Assembly (NCBI GenBank): GCA_024998685.1
Contig: JACOEH010000021.1
Coordinates: 1-64,000 of the forward strand
DNA length: 64,000 nucleotides
Direction: 5' to 3'
Source: Nitrospira sp.
Lineage (GTDB): Bacteria; Nitrospirota; Nitrospiria; Nitrospirales; Nitrospiraceae
The notes under the pieces were generated by a model that was not told where the DNA came from, did no database searches, and was given only the letters and a program-made list of their open reading frames with translations. Shown piece by piece: positions 36,699 through 46,472 of this stretch. The position numbers and the translations under genes are program-made. Within the stretch, counting starts at the first letter, position 1, and every line of letters begins with the position of its first letter.

Positions 36699-39600
36699 TT
36701 ATGAGCATCCACTCGTTGCGCCGCACGTCACACATTTGAGACAGGTGCCGTTGCGGACCATCGTGAATTGCTTGCATTCTTGGCAGGGGTCGCCTTCGTA
36801 GCCTTTCACTTTGGCCTCTTTAGCGTTTTGAACCTCCGTCAGTGTGAGCGTTTCACGCATGATTTCCACTTGTCTGGCAACACCGTGTCCGTTTCCGTGA
36901 CCATTTCTTTTTCCGCCGTTCCGACGGATGGGAAGATGTTCCGTAATAACGGACGATTTAGCCAGCGCATCAAGGTCCGCTTCTTCATCGAAGCATTCGG
37001 GATCCATATTGTCTTTTTTCACGGAATCCATGCGTAGATCTTCCTCGTTCACCTGCGCGAGATCATACCGATCGAGATATGTCACGGCCAATTCACGGAA
37101 GATGTAATCGATGATCGAAGTAGACATTTTGATTCGATCGTTCAATTTGACGGGACCGTTCGGCTCAAACCGGGTAAAGACAAACGCCTCGACGAATTCT
37201 TCCAACGGCACGCCGTGCTGAAGTCCAAGAGAGATCGCGATCGCAAAACAATTCATGAGGCTCCTAAACGCCGCCCCTTCCTTGTGCATGTCCAAAAAGA
37301 TTTCCCCGACCGTCCCGTCCTCGTATTCACCGGTGCGCAGGTAGAGCTTATGTCCTCCGACAATTGCCTTTTGGGTGTATCCGCTTCGTCGACTCGGCAG
37401 CGGGCGTCGCTTGGCGAGGTATCGAACGAGCACCCGTTCGGTGACTTTCTCCGCCAGCTCCATCACGCCGGTGGTTGCCTCCACAGCCTTTCCACTATCC
37501 GTCGAGGCACTCAATGGCTGACTCAGCTTGGACCCGTCACGATACAGTGCGACCGCTTTGACCATGCTCTTCCAAGCCAGCAAATAGGCGGCCTTGACGT
37601 CTTCGAGCGTGGCATCGGCCGGCATGTTGATGGTCTTGCTGATCGCGCCGCTGATGAACGGCTGTGCCGCGGCCATCATGCGGATATGCGCGTCAACGGC
37701 GATGGAGCGTTGCCCGATTCGGCCGCACCGATTGGCACAGTCGAATACCGCAAGATGTTCGGCCTTCAAATGCGGCGCGCCTTCCACCGTCATCGTCCCG
37801 CAGCAGAAATCGTTTGCGGTAGCGATTTCTTCTTGCGTAAACCCGAGCGTCTTCAGCATGTTGAAGTTCGTTTCATTCAGTTGGGTCTCGGTCAAGCCAA
37901 GCTTTTCGACGCAGAACGCGTCTCCCAGCGTAAACTTATTGAAGGCGAACTGAATTTCGAACGCTTGCCCCAAATTGTTCTCCAAACGACCCAGGGCTGC
38001 ATCGTCGAATCCCTTTTGACGCAACGTGTCGTGATTGATGAACGGCGCGCCCTTGAGCGTCTGGGCACCGACACAGTAACGGACGATATCCTGTGTTTGT
38101 TGGTCCGTATAGCCGAGGTGGGCCAGCGCAACCGGCAAGCTTTGATTGATGATCTTGAAGTACCCTCCACCGGCCAATTTCTTAAACTTCACCAGAGCAA
38201 AGTCCGGTTCAATCCCCGTGGTATCACAGTCCATGACCAACCCAATTGTGCCGGTCGGAGCGATGACGGTCACTTGTGCATTGCGATACCCGTACGCCGT
38301 CCCTAATTCAAGCGCATGGTCCCAGGCTCGTCTGGCAGCGAGGAGCATGTCGGGAGGACAATGCTCGGGGCGGATTCCCGCCGGAGCGATCGTCAGACCT
38401 TCATATTCCACATGAGACACCTGGTAAGCAGCCCGACGGTGATTCCGGATGACACGCAGCATGTGCTCTCGATTTTTTGCGTACCCCGGGAAGGGCGACA
38501 ATTCGGCAGCCATTTCAGCCGATGTCCCATATGCTTCCCCGGTCATGATGGCCGTGATGGCTCCACAAATCGTCAAGGCCTTGGGCGAATCGTAAGGGAT
38601 TCCTTGTCGCATGAGCACGGTCCCCAAATTCGCGTAACCTAACCCGAGCGTCCGGAACTGATAGCTCTTTTCAGCGATGGAGCGGCTCGGGAAGGAGGCC
38701 ATCAACACGCTGATCTCCAATGCGATTGTCCACAACCGAACGGCATGGCGGAAATGTTCCAGTTCGAACTGCCCGTCTGCGGTGTAAAACTTCGTGAGAT
38801 TGAGAGAGGCGAGATTACAGGCCGTATCATCCAAAAACATGTATTCGGAACAGGGGTTCGATGCGTTGATGCGACCGTCTTCCGGACACGTATGCCACTC
38901 ATTGATGATGGTATCGTACTGAGTCCCCGGATCGGCACAAATCCAGGCCGCCCAAGCGATCCGGTCCCACAGCTCCCGCGCCTTGACGGTCTTACAGACT
39001 TTCCCGTTCGTTCGACGTTTGAGATGCCAATCGCCGTCTGTTTCGAGCGCGGCAAAAAACTCATTGGGAATCCTGACGCTGTTGTTCGAATTTTGGCCGG
39101 AGACGGTCTGGTAGGCCTTACCGTCCCAATTCGTGTCATACTCGTGAAACAGAAAGTGCGTGAAGCCTTGCTGCGCATAGGAAAACATTCGTTGGATATA
39201 CGCCTCGGGCACCATATCCCGGCGGGCCGATGTCAGGGCCCCACGCAAGACCGAATTGGTCTTCGGATCGAGATCCAGCCTGAGAACGCCCTGGCCATCG
39301 ACCGTATGACACGCTTTCAGCACAGCATTGAGGCGCTGGGCACAAATCTTTGAGCCCGTCACCATCGCCGCGACTTTTTGTTCCTCGATGACCTTCCAAT
39401 CGATGAATTCTTCGATATCCGGATGATCGAGGTCCAAACAGACCATCTTGGCGGCACGGCGCGTCGTCCCTCCGGACTTGATCGCTCCGGCGGCTCGATC
39501 CCCGATTTTCAGGAAGGACATAAGACCCGAAGACCTCCCGCCGCCGGAAAGCCCTTCGCCATCCCCACGCAGTTTCGAAAAATTAGTCCCGGTCCCGGAG

Positions 39601-40235
39601 CCATATTTGAACAACCGCGCCTCCCGAACCCACAGATCCATGATCCCGTTTTCATTCACCAAATCATCCTCGATTGATTGAATGAAACAGGCATGAGGCT
39701 GAGGATGTTCGAAGGCATTAGTGGCTTTCAGAACTTCGCGAGTCTGGGGGTCGACATAATAATGCCCTTGTGCAGGTCCCGATAACCCATAGGCATAATG
39801 AAGGCCTGTATTGAACCACTGAGGAGAGTTCGGCGCGGCCATCTGGTGCGCCAACATGCAGCACATTTCATCATGAAAAGACTCGGCATCTTCCTGCGTC
39901 TTGAAATACCCATAGGACTTGCCCCAATGAGTCCAACACCCGGCCATGCGCTCGAAGACTTGACGGGCATCTCGCTCGCCGCCCAACACCGGCTTGCCAT
40001 CGAGATCGATGACCGGCTGCCCATTCTGATCCCGCTGCGGAACTCCGGCCTTCCGGAAATATTTCTGGGCCAATATGTCGACGGCAAGCTGGGACCATGC
40101 CTCCGGGACGTCGATATTTTCGAGTTTAAATACGATGGACCCGTCGGGATTCCGAATCTCCGACGAACGCTTCACAAATGTGATCCCCTCGTAGGGATTC
40201 TGCCCGCGACGGGTAAATCTTCGATCAATTTTCAC
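36699..40235 (-). CDS. nrdJ: Cobalamin-dependent (class II) ribonucleoside-diphosphate reductase
   Basis: 1178 residues. It reduces ribonucleotides using adenosylcobalamin. Recognised by [47 protein letters not shown], the radical-site region [20 protein letters not shown] and, at the end, a C-terminal zinc-ribbon-like CxxC...CxxC (CQECKQF ... [14 protein letters not shown]). The long insert about residues 760-830 ([14 protein letters not shown] ...) is typical of this large type. The start is GTG with TTAGGAGG upstream. The upstream region carries NrdR-like palindromes and a DnaA box. No class I nrdAB is seen here. Confidence 0.95.
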   Translation of the reverse strand: MKIDRRFTRRGQNPYEGITFVKRSSEIRNPDGSIVFKLENIDVPEAWSQLAVDILAQKYFRKAGVPQRDQNGQPVIDLDGKPVLGGERDARQVFERMAGCWTHWGKSYGYFKTQEDAESFHDEMCCMLAHQMAAPNSPQWFNTGLHYAYGLSGPAQGHYYVDPQTREVLKATNAFEHPQPHACFIQSIEDDLVNENGIMDLWVREARLFKYGSGTGTNFSKLRGDGEGLSGGGRSSGLMSFLKIGDRAAGAIKSGGTTRRAAKMVCLDLDHPDIEEFIDWKVIEEQKVAAMVTGSKICAQRLNAVLKACHTVDGQGVLRLDLDPKTNSVLRGALTSARRDMVPEAYIQRMFSYAQQGFTHFLFHEYDTNWDGKAYQTVSGQNSNNSVRIPNEFFAALETDGDWHLKRRTNGKVCKTVKARELWDRIAWAAWICADPGTQYDTIINEWHTCPEDGRINASNPCSEYMFLDDTACNLASLNLTKFYTADGQFELEHFRHAVRLWTIALEISVLMASFPSRSIAEKSYQFRTLGLGYANLGTVLMRQGIPYDSPKALTICGAITAIMTGEAYGTSAEMAAELSPFPGYAKNREHMLRVIRNHRRAAYQVSHVEYEGLTIAPAGIRPEHCPPDMLLAARRAWDHALELGTAYGYRNAQVTVIAPTGTIGLVMDCDTTGIEPDFALVKFKKLAGGGYFKIINQSLPVALAHLGYTDQQTQDIVRYCVGAQTLKGAPFINHDTLRQKGFDDAALGRLENNLGQAFEIQFAFNKFTLGDAFCVEKLGLTETQLNETNFNMLKTLGFTQEEIATANDFCCGTMTVEGAPHLKAEHLAVFDCANRCGRIGQRSIAVDAHIRMMAAAQPFISGAISKTINMPADATLEDVKAAYLLAWKSMVKAVALYRDGSKLSQPLSASTDSGKAVEATTGVMELAEKVTERVLVRYLAKRRPLPSRRSGYTQKAIVGGHKLYLRTGEYEDGTVGEIFLDMHKEGAAFRSLMNCFAIAISLGLQHGVPLEEFVEAFVFTRFEPNGPVKLNDRIKMSTSIIDYIFRELAVTYLDRYDLAQVNEEDLRMDSVKKDNMDPECFDEEADLDALAKSSVITEHLPIRRNGGKRNGHGNGHGVARQVEIMRETLTLTEVQNAKEAKVKGYEGDPCQECKQFTMVRNGTCLKCVTCGATSGCS

Positions 40236-40322
40236 GGTAGACCTCCTAAGAGAGGAAAAGAACTGTGACCATGCTTTGATTTAGATGCCATCCTGGCACA
40301 TAGAACTCGTTTAACTTCAATG

Positions 40323-40372
40323 GATAGCTACATATAGCTATCATGAATTTTTGTCAACACCAAGTATTGTGG
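40323..40372 (-). promoter_or_regulatory. NrdR-like operator pair and promoter upstream of nrdJ
   Basis: On the minus strand CCACAATACTTGGTGT (40357-40372) matches the NrdR-box consensus at about 11 of 16 positions. It overlaps TTGACA (40352-40357), a consensus -35. Centred 32 bases away is a perfect palindrome with 8-base arms, GATAGCTA-TATG-TAGCTATC (40323-40342), containing CTATATGT like the NrdR core and overlapping the expected -10. Two boxes about three helical turns apart is the known NrdR arrangement. Regulation by NrdR is inferred. Confidence 0.6.
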
Positions 40373-40452
40373 ATCTTTGGGAAATGAGAGGAAAGGCTGT
40401 GAATAGTCGCAATGCGAATCTCATAGCCGATTCTAGTCGCTTATCAACGAGG

Positions 40453-40461
40453 TTATCCACA
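40453..40461 (+). promoter_or_regulatory. DnaA box upstream of nrdJ
   Basis: TTATCCACA, a perfect DnaA-box consensus, with a weaker TTATCAACG at 40441-40449. It lies about 220 bases upstream of the nrdJ start in the gap before the DUF4359-type gene. A single strong site is not an origin, but DnaA is known to act on nrd promoters in other bacteria. Confidence 0.45.
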
Positions 40462-40513
40462 GAAATAACCGCTGGATTGAGGCCCCTCCAAATTACCCTG
40501 GCCCTTTTTCTTT

Positions 40514-40885
40514 TTAGAAGGCCATTCGTCCGATCTTCAACGTCGCTTCCTCGACACCTTGAAGGGGAATGAACCGACCACCGAGACCGAGAACGATGAC
40601 TTTCGTATCCGCCACCTGGGTCTCATACCGGCTCGCAATTCCCCAGTTCTGTCGCGCGGTATTCGGCCTCACGATGGATTCGAGAAGCTTTCTACTTTGC
40701 GACTGAAACACCTGCCGAATAAATTGTTGTTCTCGAGTCGGTGTACCCCGGTCCATTCGGTCTATCGCTTTGCTCAATTCCTGTTCGACAAAACGCAAAT
40801 AGTCCTCCATGGTCGGGTTCGATAAAACCAGACCGATCGCACACGCAAGCGCAACAACGACCACACTTAAACGAAGAAGACTCAT
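40514..40885 (-). CDS. Small exported protein, DUF4359-like
   Basis: 123 residues. An N-terminal membrane/signal segment (about 5-22, LSVVVVALACAIGLVLS) is followed by NPTMEDYLRFVEQELSKAI, the pattern of DUF4359-type proteins. A conserved-looking C-terminal half (VIVLGLGGRFIPLQ) may form beta strands. Function is unknown in the family. It is transcribed toward nrdJ with about 280 bases between. Confidence 0.6.
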   Translation of the reverse strand: MSLLRLSVVVVALACAIGLVLSNPTMEDYLRFVEQELSKAIDRMDRGTPTREQQFIRQVFQSQSRKLLESIVRPNTARQNWGIASRYETQVADTKVIVLGLGGRFIPLQGVEEATLKIGRMAF

Positions 40886-41173
40886 GACTTTCTCAGAAAT
40901 TTTGCTCTCATTCTGATGAGACGATAGAAACGGCTGCTGCTAGGAATTTCCCCTCCTCCAAGGCCCTTTGGAAAGCACGAGTGAACTGAAGATTCACACG
41001 ACCCAATGGACATATTGAACTATGCAGTCTATCGGTCTGGCTTTTTGTTTGTGTTTGGATGATCGACCAAGCGAGTGTGCGCGGCAATAATGCTGGTTAT
41101 GACTGTCGCCGTTCGTGCTGGCTCCGCTGCCACTCTGATGCTCTTCGTGCTCTTCCTTCAACGACGATTGTCC

Positions 41174-42466
41174 TCATAGCCGTTCGGAAACCGGCGAGGC
41201 TGCCGACTCTGTGAGAGGGGTGCGAACGACCGTCCTCTGTTCCGGCTCGAGAAAACGCCGGACGCGCCAAACCGCCCAAAGACCCGGCAACGCGACCACC
41301 ACGGTCAAGACAAAAAACTGTGTCCATCCGACCAGAGTCACGACATCCGCCGATGGACGACCTGCAAACACCCTTCCCAACGCCTCTAACGAAGACAGCA
41401 GCGCGAACTGAGTCGCCGTATACCGGGGATCGCAGAGCGACATCACCAACGCGACGAATGCAGCGGTACCCATTCCTCCCGTCACATTTTCAATCACGAT
41501 CACCGCCGTGAGGGCCGCTGAATTCTTGCCGGCCGCGGCCAATGCGACAAAACCGAGGTTTGAGATTGCCTGCAAGACACCGAAGATCAACAACGACCGC
41601 ACAAGTCCGGACCTGGTCATCAAGAGTCCGCCGACAAAGGCACCGAGCAATGTGGCAAAAACCCCTAGCCCCTTCACAGTGCCTACCTCCGTCGCAGAAA
41701 AGCCCAACCCTCCGATCAGGAACGCCGTTTGGAGCGCCGACGCAAAGGCATCGCCAAGCTTGTACAGCACAATCACGGCCAAGAAGCCCACCGCGTGAGG
41801 CCGACCAAAGAATTCCGCCAACGGTGCACCGACCGCTTCCTTCAGACTCTTTGGCGCATTGGCGACGAACGTAGGATCAGGACTGACCAAGACGAAGATT
41901 ACCCCTGCAACCATGACTGCCGCCATCGCCAGATAGGTCATCTGCCAACCGATATAATCCGCAAGCGCCAGTGCACCGGCCCCGGAGGCCAAGAGCGCGA
42001 TTCGATAGCCATTGACCCACACGGCCGCGCCCAACCCACGTTCATGTGGATGGAGCGTATCCGTTCGATAGGCATCGAAGACAATGTCCAGAGACGCGGC
42101 AAGAAATGCGACCAGCAGAGCATAGGCCGCGAGCCATCCAGGGTGAAGCTTTGGATTGGTCACGGCCATGAGCGCCAGGCCGACCGCCACACAGAGTTGC
42201 GTCACGACCATCCAGCCGCGACGCCGCCCCAACCAGGGCGGGACCACGCGATCCATCACAGGAGCCCAGAGGAACTTGAGCGTATAAGGAAGGCCGACCA
42301 GCGTGAAAATGCCGATGGTCTTGAGATCGACTCCTTCGACTGTGAGCCAGGCCTGTAAGGTCCCGGACGTGAGCGCAAGCGGGAGGCCGGACACAAAACC
42401 CAACGGTAACATCACGAGGATGCGCCGATTCACGAGGCCGGCGAGATCGAAAGCCCCTTGTTTCAC
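41174..42466 (-). CDS. MFS transporter, AmpG-like muropeptide permease
   Basis: About 430 residues, 12 membrane helices, beginning LVNRRILVMLPLGFVSGLPLALTSGTLQAW. AmpG hallmarks are the GFxSGLPL motif in helix 1, LPYTLKFLWAPVMDRVVPP with the conserved Lys, and later YDA-like DIVFDAYRTDTL. AmpG imports anhydro-muropeptides for cell-wall recycling. The start is uncertain: GTG 42466 has AGAG upstream, while a TTG at 42496 would add ten residues. No ampD or nagZ is adjacent. Confidence 0.85.
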   Translation of the reverse strand: MKQGAFDLAGLVNRRILVMLPLGFVSGLPLALTSGTLQAWLTVEGVDLKTIGIFTLVGLPYTLKFLWAPVMDRVVPPWLGRRRGWMVVTQLCVAVGLALMAVTNPKLHPGWLAAYALLVAFLAASLDIVFDAYRTDTLHPHERGLGAAVWVNGYRIALLASGAGALALADYIGWQMTYLAMAAVMVAGVIFVLVSPDPTFVANAPKSLKEAVGAPLAEFFGRPHAVGFLAVIVLYKLGDAFASALQTAFLIGGLGFSATEVGTVKGLGVFATLLGAFVGGLLMTRSGLVRSLLIFGVLQAISNLGFVALAAAGKNSAALTAVIVIENVTGGMGTAAFVALVMSLCDPRYTATQFALLSSLEALGRVFAGRPSADVVTLVGWTQFFVLTVVVALPGLWAVWRVRRFLEPEQRTVVRTPLTESAASPVSERL

Positions 42467-42619
42467 GGAGACTCTTTCATACGAACGTGAGTCCAATCAG
42501 TCACGCCTTGCACCATAGCAAAGCGGTCTCCCGCTGCAAGGGAGAATACCATCGCCTCCGAGGGCTGTTCAGCAGAATCACAAAACATGCGGGACCGGCC
42601 TCACCGGCCGGCGCAGAAA

Positions 42620-43036
42620 CTAACAGGGCTGTCCGTTGAACAAACAGGGCTTGTATCGCGAGATATCGAAGTCGGTATTTTCTTGGTAAACCTTTTCGTT
42701 GCCGTTGACCCCGTCCTGCTCCGGATCGTTCCACATGATGTGGTTCCACCAATAGAACAGCGGTTGGGCTTCCGTCTGGTAGATGGGATTGCCATAGATA
42801 CTGCGAGAATACTCCTGAACCAGCCGGGCCGTGACATAGTCCACTTTGCCGTTTCCGCTAAGGGAATACAACATGATAAAGAGACGGGCCTCATGGTCAT
42901 ACAGTTCATCGACGCGAGTATTGAGATCGGGCTCGGCAGGAAGCGCATCTGCGCTCCAACCGGTCACAGGATGGTTCCAGAGCAGGCAGGTAAGAACAAT
43001 CAAGAGAATGGGCACAGGCATAGCCTTCACGCTCAC
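42620..43036 (-). CDS. Secreted protein of unknown function
   Basis: 138 residues with a signal peptide (about 1-28, VTGWSADA). The mature part is rich in Tyr, Asn and Asp: DELYDHEARLFIMLYSLSGN, KVDYVTARLVQEYSRSIYGN, then FYWWNHIMWNDPEQDGVNGN. Two Cys near the C-terminus (CLFNGQPC) could form a disulfide. The DPEQDGVNGNE stretch resembles a short acidic calcium-loop-like segment, but no family is recognised. Confidence 0.7.
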   Translation of the reverse strand: MSVKAMPVPILLIVLTCLLWNHPVTGWSADALPAEPDLNTRVDELYDHEARLFIMLYSLSGNGKVDYVTARLVQEYSRSIYGNPIYQTEAQPLFYWWNHIMWNDPEQDGVNGNEKVYQENTDFDISRYKPCLFNGQPC

Positions 43037-43150
43037 CCCGATGGCGAGAATTCGATCCGCGTCTTTCTGTAAGTACCGGACAATGGCTTGACCATTGACA
43101 TCAAGGCAACCTTGCCGGAATACGCATACCCTCCCTATAATGCCGATGCT

Positions 43151-44488
43151 ATGGCGACGACCCGTGCATCTCTACATACGCTCGGCTGCCGACTGAATCA
43201 AGCCGAAACCTCGATCCTTGGGGAAGGACTTAGGCGCAAGGGATTTGAGCTTGTCGAGTTCGGCCAACCGACCGACCTCCTTGTGCTCAATACCTGCGCC
43301 GTGACCGATGATGCCGAGCGGACGTCGCGATATGTGATCCGAAAGACTCTGAAACACTCTCCCCATGCTTTTGTCGCCGTAACAGGGTGCTATGCCCAGA
43401 CGGGAATGGAGAGCCTCAAGCAGCAGGCCGGGATCGATCTCATTGTGGGACACCAGTACAAGCTCGACCTGCCGGCCTACCTTCCTTCCCCCCACGAGCT
43501 ACGGAAACGATCCGTCGCGGAAGTTCAACATACGAAAACGATTGCGCGCGGAAACTTCGATCTGCCGCACTTCGCAGAATCGGACTCCACTCGTGCATTA
43601 CTCAAAGTACAGGACGGCTGCAGCGCGATGTGCAGTTTCTGCATTATTCCGTTTGCGCGAGGCCATGAGCGAAGCAGAACGTTTGATGACATCCAGCGTG
43701 AAGTTGAAGTCTTAGCCGCTCGAGGATACCGGGAAGTCGTGCTGACCGGAGTGAACGTCGGCCAGTATGCGTATCAGGGCCGAGACTTTTGTTCGTTGCT
43801 TCGTTGGCTCGACCAAGCGGCCGACTTCGAACGCATCCGCATCTCCTCAATCGAGCCCACGACAGTCGGCGAAGAACTGCTTGATCTGATCGCCTCGTCG
43901 AAGAAACTCTGTCCCTATCTTCACATCCCCTTGCAAAGCGGGGACGATCAGATTTTGCAGGCCATGAATCGACGCCATACGATCAAGAGCTATATCAAAC
44001 TGATCGAAAGGGCTCTCGTAAATATTCCCGACCTCGGTCTTGGAACTGATCTTCTGGTAGGATTTCCTGGGGAGAGTGAGACAGCGTTTCAGAATACGCT
44101 GGCCGTCGCCACCGATCTTCCCTTTTCCTATCTCCATGTGTTTCCCTACTCACCTCGCCCTGGGACGGCTGCAATGCGCCTGAAGCAGCGGATCCCGTCC
44201 GCATCGATGAAGAAACGAGCCGATCTTCTCCTGGCTCTCGATCGTGCCAAACGGCTCGCCTTCCACAACAGGCAAATCGGGAGTACGGTCTCGGTCTTGT
44301 TTGAAAGCGGGCGTCAAAACGCCTATCGTTTCGGCACGACTCCGAACTTTACACGAGTGAGCATCACCGACTCCGGAGATTTCCAGAATCGAATCCTGCC
44401 CGTCACGATCACAGCGGCAACTGACCGCTGTGCTTTTGGCCACATCGCCTCGGCGCATCCCACGCCTTCTTCAATGGGGGTGATATGA
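43151..44488 (+). CDS. mtaB: tRNA t6A37 C2-methylthiotransferase
   Basis: 445 residues from ATG 43151. It converts t6A37 to ms2t6A in tRNA, a radical-SAM methylthiotransferase. UPF0004 domain cysteines are in HTLGCRLNQAE, LNTCAVTDDAE and VTGCYAQTG. The radical-SAM cluster motif is CSAMCSFC (CxxxCxxC). SIEPTTVGEELLDLI and LHIPLQSGDDQIL follow, then a TRAM-like end. The CRLNQ and NTCAVT forms identify MtaB rather than MiaB. A TTG at 43088 is an alternative start. It overlaps miaB by 4 bases. Confidence 0.92.
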   Translation: MATTRASLHTLGCRLNQAETSILGEGLRRKGFELVEFGQPTDLLVLNTCAVTDDAERTSRYVIRKTLKHSPHAFVAVTGCYAQTGMESLKQQAGIDLIVGHQYKLDLPAYLPSPHELRKRSVAEVQHTKTIARGNFDLPHFAESDSTRALLKVQDGCSAMCSFCIIPFARGHERSRTFDDIQREVEVLAARGYREVVLTGVNVGQYAYQGRDFCSLLRWLDQAADFERIRISSIEPTTVGEELLDLIASSKKLCPYLHIPLQSGDDQILQAMNRRHTIKSYIKLIERALVNIPDLGLGTDLLVGFPGESETAFQNTLAVATDLPFSYLHVFPYSPRPGTAAMRLKQRIPSASMKKRADLLLALDRAKRLAFHNRQIGSTVSVLFESGRQNAYRFGTTPNFTRVSITDSGDFQNRILPVTITAATDRCAFGHIASAHPTPSSMGVI

Positions 44489-45816
44489 GAGTGAAACCCT
44501 TTCCTCACGTCCACATTGAAACCTTCGGCTGTCAGATGAACGAGTCCGACAGCGAACTCGTTCGTTCGATGCTGAAACAAGAAGGGTTTGTTTTTACAGA
44601 GGACCGTGAACGGGCCGACGTCGTATTGGTCAACACCTGCGCCATCAGAGAGAATGCGCACAATAAGATCTACGCCCATCTCTCTGAGTTGAGAACACTG
44701 AAAAATCAGCGCCCACTCGTCGTCGGCGTCCTCGGTTGTATGGCCCAGAATCTGAAAAGCGCGCTGGCGGAAAAAGAACCGCTCATCGATGTGTTGGCCG
44801 GCCCGGATGCGTACCGTCAACTTCCGTCGTTGCTGACGACCGCGCTCGAATCCCAAGAACAGGGCCTCTCCCAGAAAGGGTTTGCCCTCGATCTGTCGGA
44901 GTATGAAACCTATGAAGGGATCATGCCGGACCGCGACAGCGGGGTAAACGCGTGGATTACCGTGATGCGAGGCTGCGATAACTTCTGCTCCTTCTGTGTC
45001 GTCCCCTATACCAGAGGGCGTGAACGGTCGCGTGATCCGAAGTCCATTCTGCTTGAAGCTCGCGACGCTTCCGCCCGAGGGTTCAGGCAGATCACATTGC
45101 TCGGTCAGAACGTCAATTCGTACCGCTATGAAGAATGGGACTTCGCCAGACTGATCAGCGCCGTGGCGGATACAGCAGGAATCGATCGAGTCCGGTTTAC
45201 CTCTCCGCACCCTAAAGACTTTCCCGCCGCACTCATCGAGGCTATTGCCACACACCCCAATGTCTGCAAACACATTCATCTTCCTCTTCAGGCAGGGAAC
45301 GATCGCATCCTCGAACTGATGGGACGAACCTATACGGGAGCGGAGTATTTGGCACTTGTTGATCGCATTAGGCACACCATCCCCGGTGTCGTCCTCACCA
45401 CGGATATTATTTGCGGTTTTTGTTCCGAGTCGGATGAGGACTTTCAAGCCACCTATCGGATGGTGGAACAAGTCCAGTTCGACTCAGCCTATATCTTCAA
45501 ATATTCGGAGCGGAAGCATACGATCGCGGCGAGAAAGTATGCCGACGATATCCCTGATCGAGTCAAGGGCATGCGCGTCGCCCAACTCGTAGAAACTCAG
45601 CGCCGCATTACCTTGGAGCACAACCGCCGATACATCGGAAAAGACATGGAAATCCTGATCGAAAGTGACGCGACTCGGTCATCAACCCAGGCAATGGGAA
45701 AGACGGACGGGAATATCACGGTCGTATGGGATAAGAGCACCGGCGATTTTAGACCAGGCACTCTGACTACAAAACATATCTTTGACGCCTCTGCCGCGAC
45801 ACTCTATGGGAAGTGA
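44485..45816 (+). CDS. miaB: tRNA i6A37 C2-methylthiotransferase
   Basis: 443 residues. Methylthiolates N6-isopentenyladenosine 37 in tRNAs. The three N-terminal cysteines are in ETFGCQMNESDSE, VLVNTCAIRENAH and VLGCMAQN. The radical-SAM motif is CDNFCSFC followed by VVPYTRGRERSR, with a typical MiaB set FTSPHPKDFP and HLPLQAGNDRILELMGRTY. A TRAM domain closes the protein. Its ATGA overlap with mtaB means the two tRNA-A37 modifiers form one operon. Confidence 0.96.
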   Translation: MRVKPFPHVHIETFGCQMNESDSELVRSMLKQEGFVFTEDRERADVVLVNTCAIRENAHNKIYAHLSELRTLKNQRPLVVGVLGCMAQNLKSALAEKEPLIDVLAGPDAYRQLPSLLTTALESQEQGLSQKGFALDLSEYETYEGIMPDRDSGVNAWITVMRGCDNFCSFCVVPYTRGRERSRDPKSILLEARDASARGFRQITLLGQNVNSYRYEEWDFARLISAVADTAGIDRVRFTSPHPKDFPAALIEAIATHPNVCKHIHLPLQAGNDRILELMGRTYTGAEYLALVDRIRHTIPGVVLTTDIICGFCSESDEDFQATYRMVEQVQFDSAYIFKYSERKHTIAARKYADDIPDRVKGMRVAQLVETQRRITLEHNRRYIGKDMEILIESDATRSSTQAMGKTDGNITVVWDKSTGDFRPGTLTTKHIFDASAATLYGK

Positions 45817-46250
45817 GATCACTGCTATCTATGTAGCATTCATGAAACAGCCATCTCACCACATGGAACAATTCTGCACACCCAACGGTTGAAATGAGCA
45901 TTTTTTGACCGACTCCATTGGCCATGTTCTGGCGGTTCCACGGTCATTTCTTTTCTGTATTCCTTCTTACTTCGCCTCACGTCTGACTGAACTCGCTGAA
46001 AACGGTCCGAGCCCCTTTCCTTTCGCTCCATGAATCCTTTGATGCTAAACCTTATGAATTCCTTAAATACTCTCTTATTGATTCGGTCATCAGTCCTGAT
46101 CTTCTGACTTTGCGCTCTATTAGAACCTCTAAAAATCTTCATCCCGGCCTTGAACGACAATACAACCCGTCACTTCAAAAATGATAAGGCATGAACCTTG
46201 CTTAATGTTCAGCGTCATCTGTTCGGCAATGAGAGATTTCGCTTCTCGTT
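45817..46250. other. Intergenic region downstream of miaB
   Basis: About 430 bases, more A/T-rich than the flanks. It holds a minus-strand 106-codon frame (45840-46160) of basic, low-information composition (Arg, Lys, Ser) starting with TTG and without a good ribosome site; this is not called. No terminator, tRNA or repeat was recognised. Confidence 0.35.
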
Positions 46251-46388
46251 ATGAAGTCCGCCGACTCAGAGTCAAAATCCAATCCAAACTCGTCCGATAC
46301 CGGCATCACACTCGAAACAATCATTTCGGTCGGAGTAGTCGGATGGTTGGCGATCGGCATAATTCTCATGGCGCTAGGTATTTGGTAG
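46251..46388 (+). CDS. Small single-pass membrane protein, 45 residues
   Basis: MKSADSESKSNPNSSDTGIT is a polar, Ser/Asn-rich head. It is followed by a single hydrophobic segment (VGVVGWLAIGIILMALGIW) and then TAG. The clean division into a soluble head and one helix, and the lack of a competing real gene, support it. A GAGAG lies rather far upstream (about 17 bases), so translation is not certain. It sits 84 bases before the coiled-coil lipoprotein gene on the same strand. Confidence 0.5.
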   Translation: MKSADSESKSNPNSSDTGITLETIISVGVVGWLAIGIILMALGIW

Positions 46389-46472
46389 GTCGGCATCCGA
46401 ACTCCAATAGGATTCATATCTTTCGTCAATAACAAGCTACTTCGGCCACAAGACCATGTGAGGAGATTCCAT

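Noticed and set aside
40441-40461. Possible replication origin near the DnaA box
   Set aside because: Only one strong box and no clustered boxes, A/T-rich unwinding element or dnaA/dnaN neighbours.
45840-46160. 106-codon minus-strand frame after miaB
   Set aside because: Basic, low-information sequence starting with TTG; no homology pattern or ribosome site.
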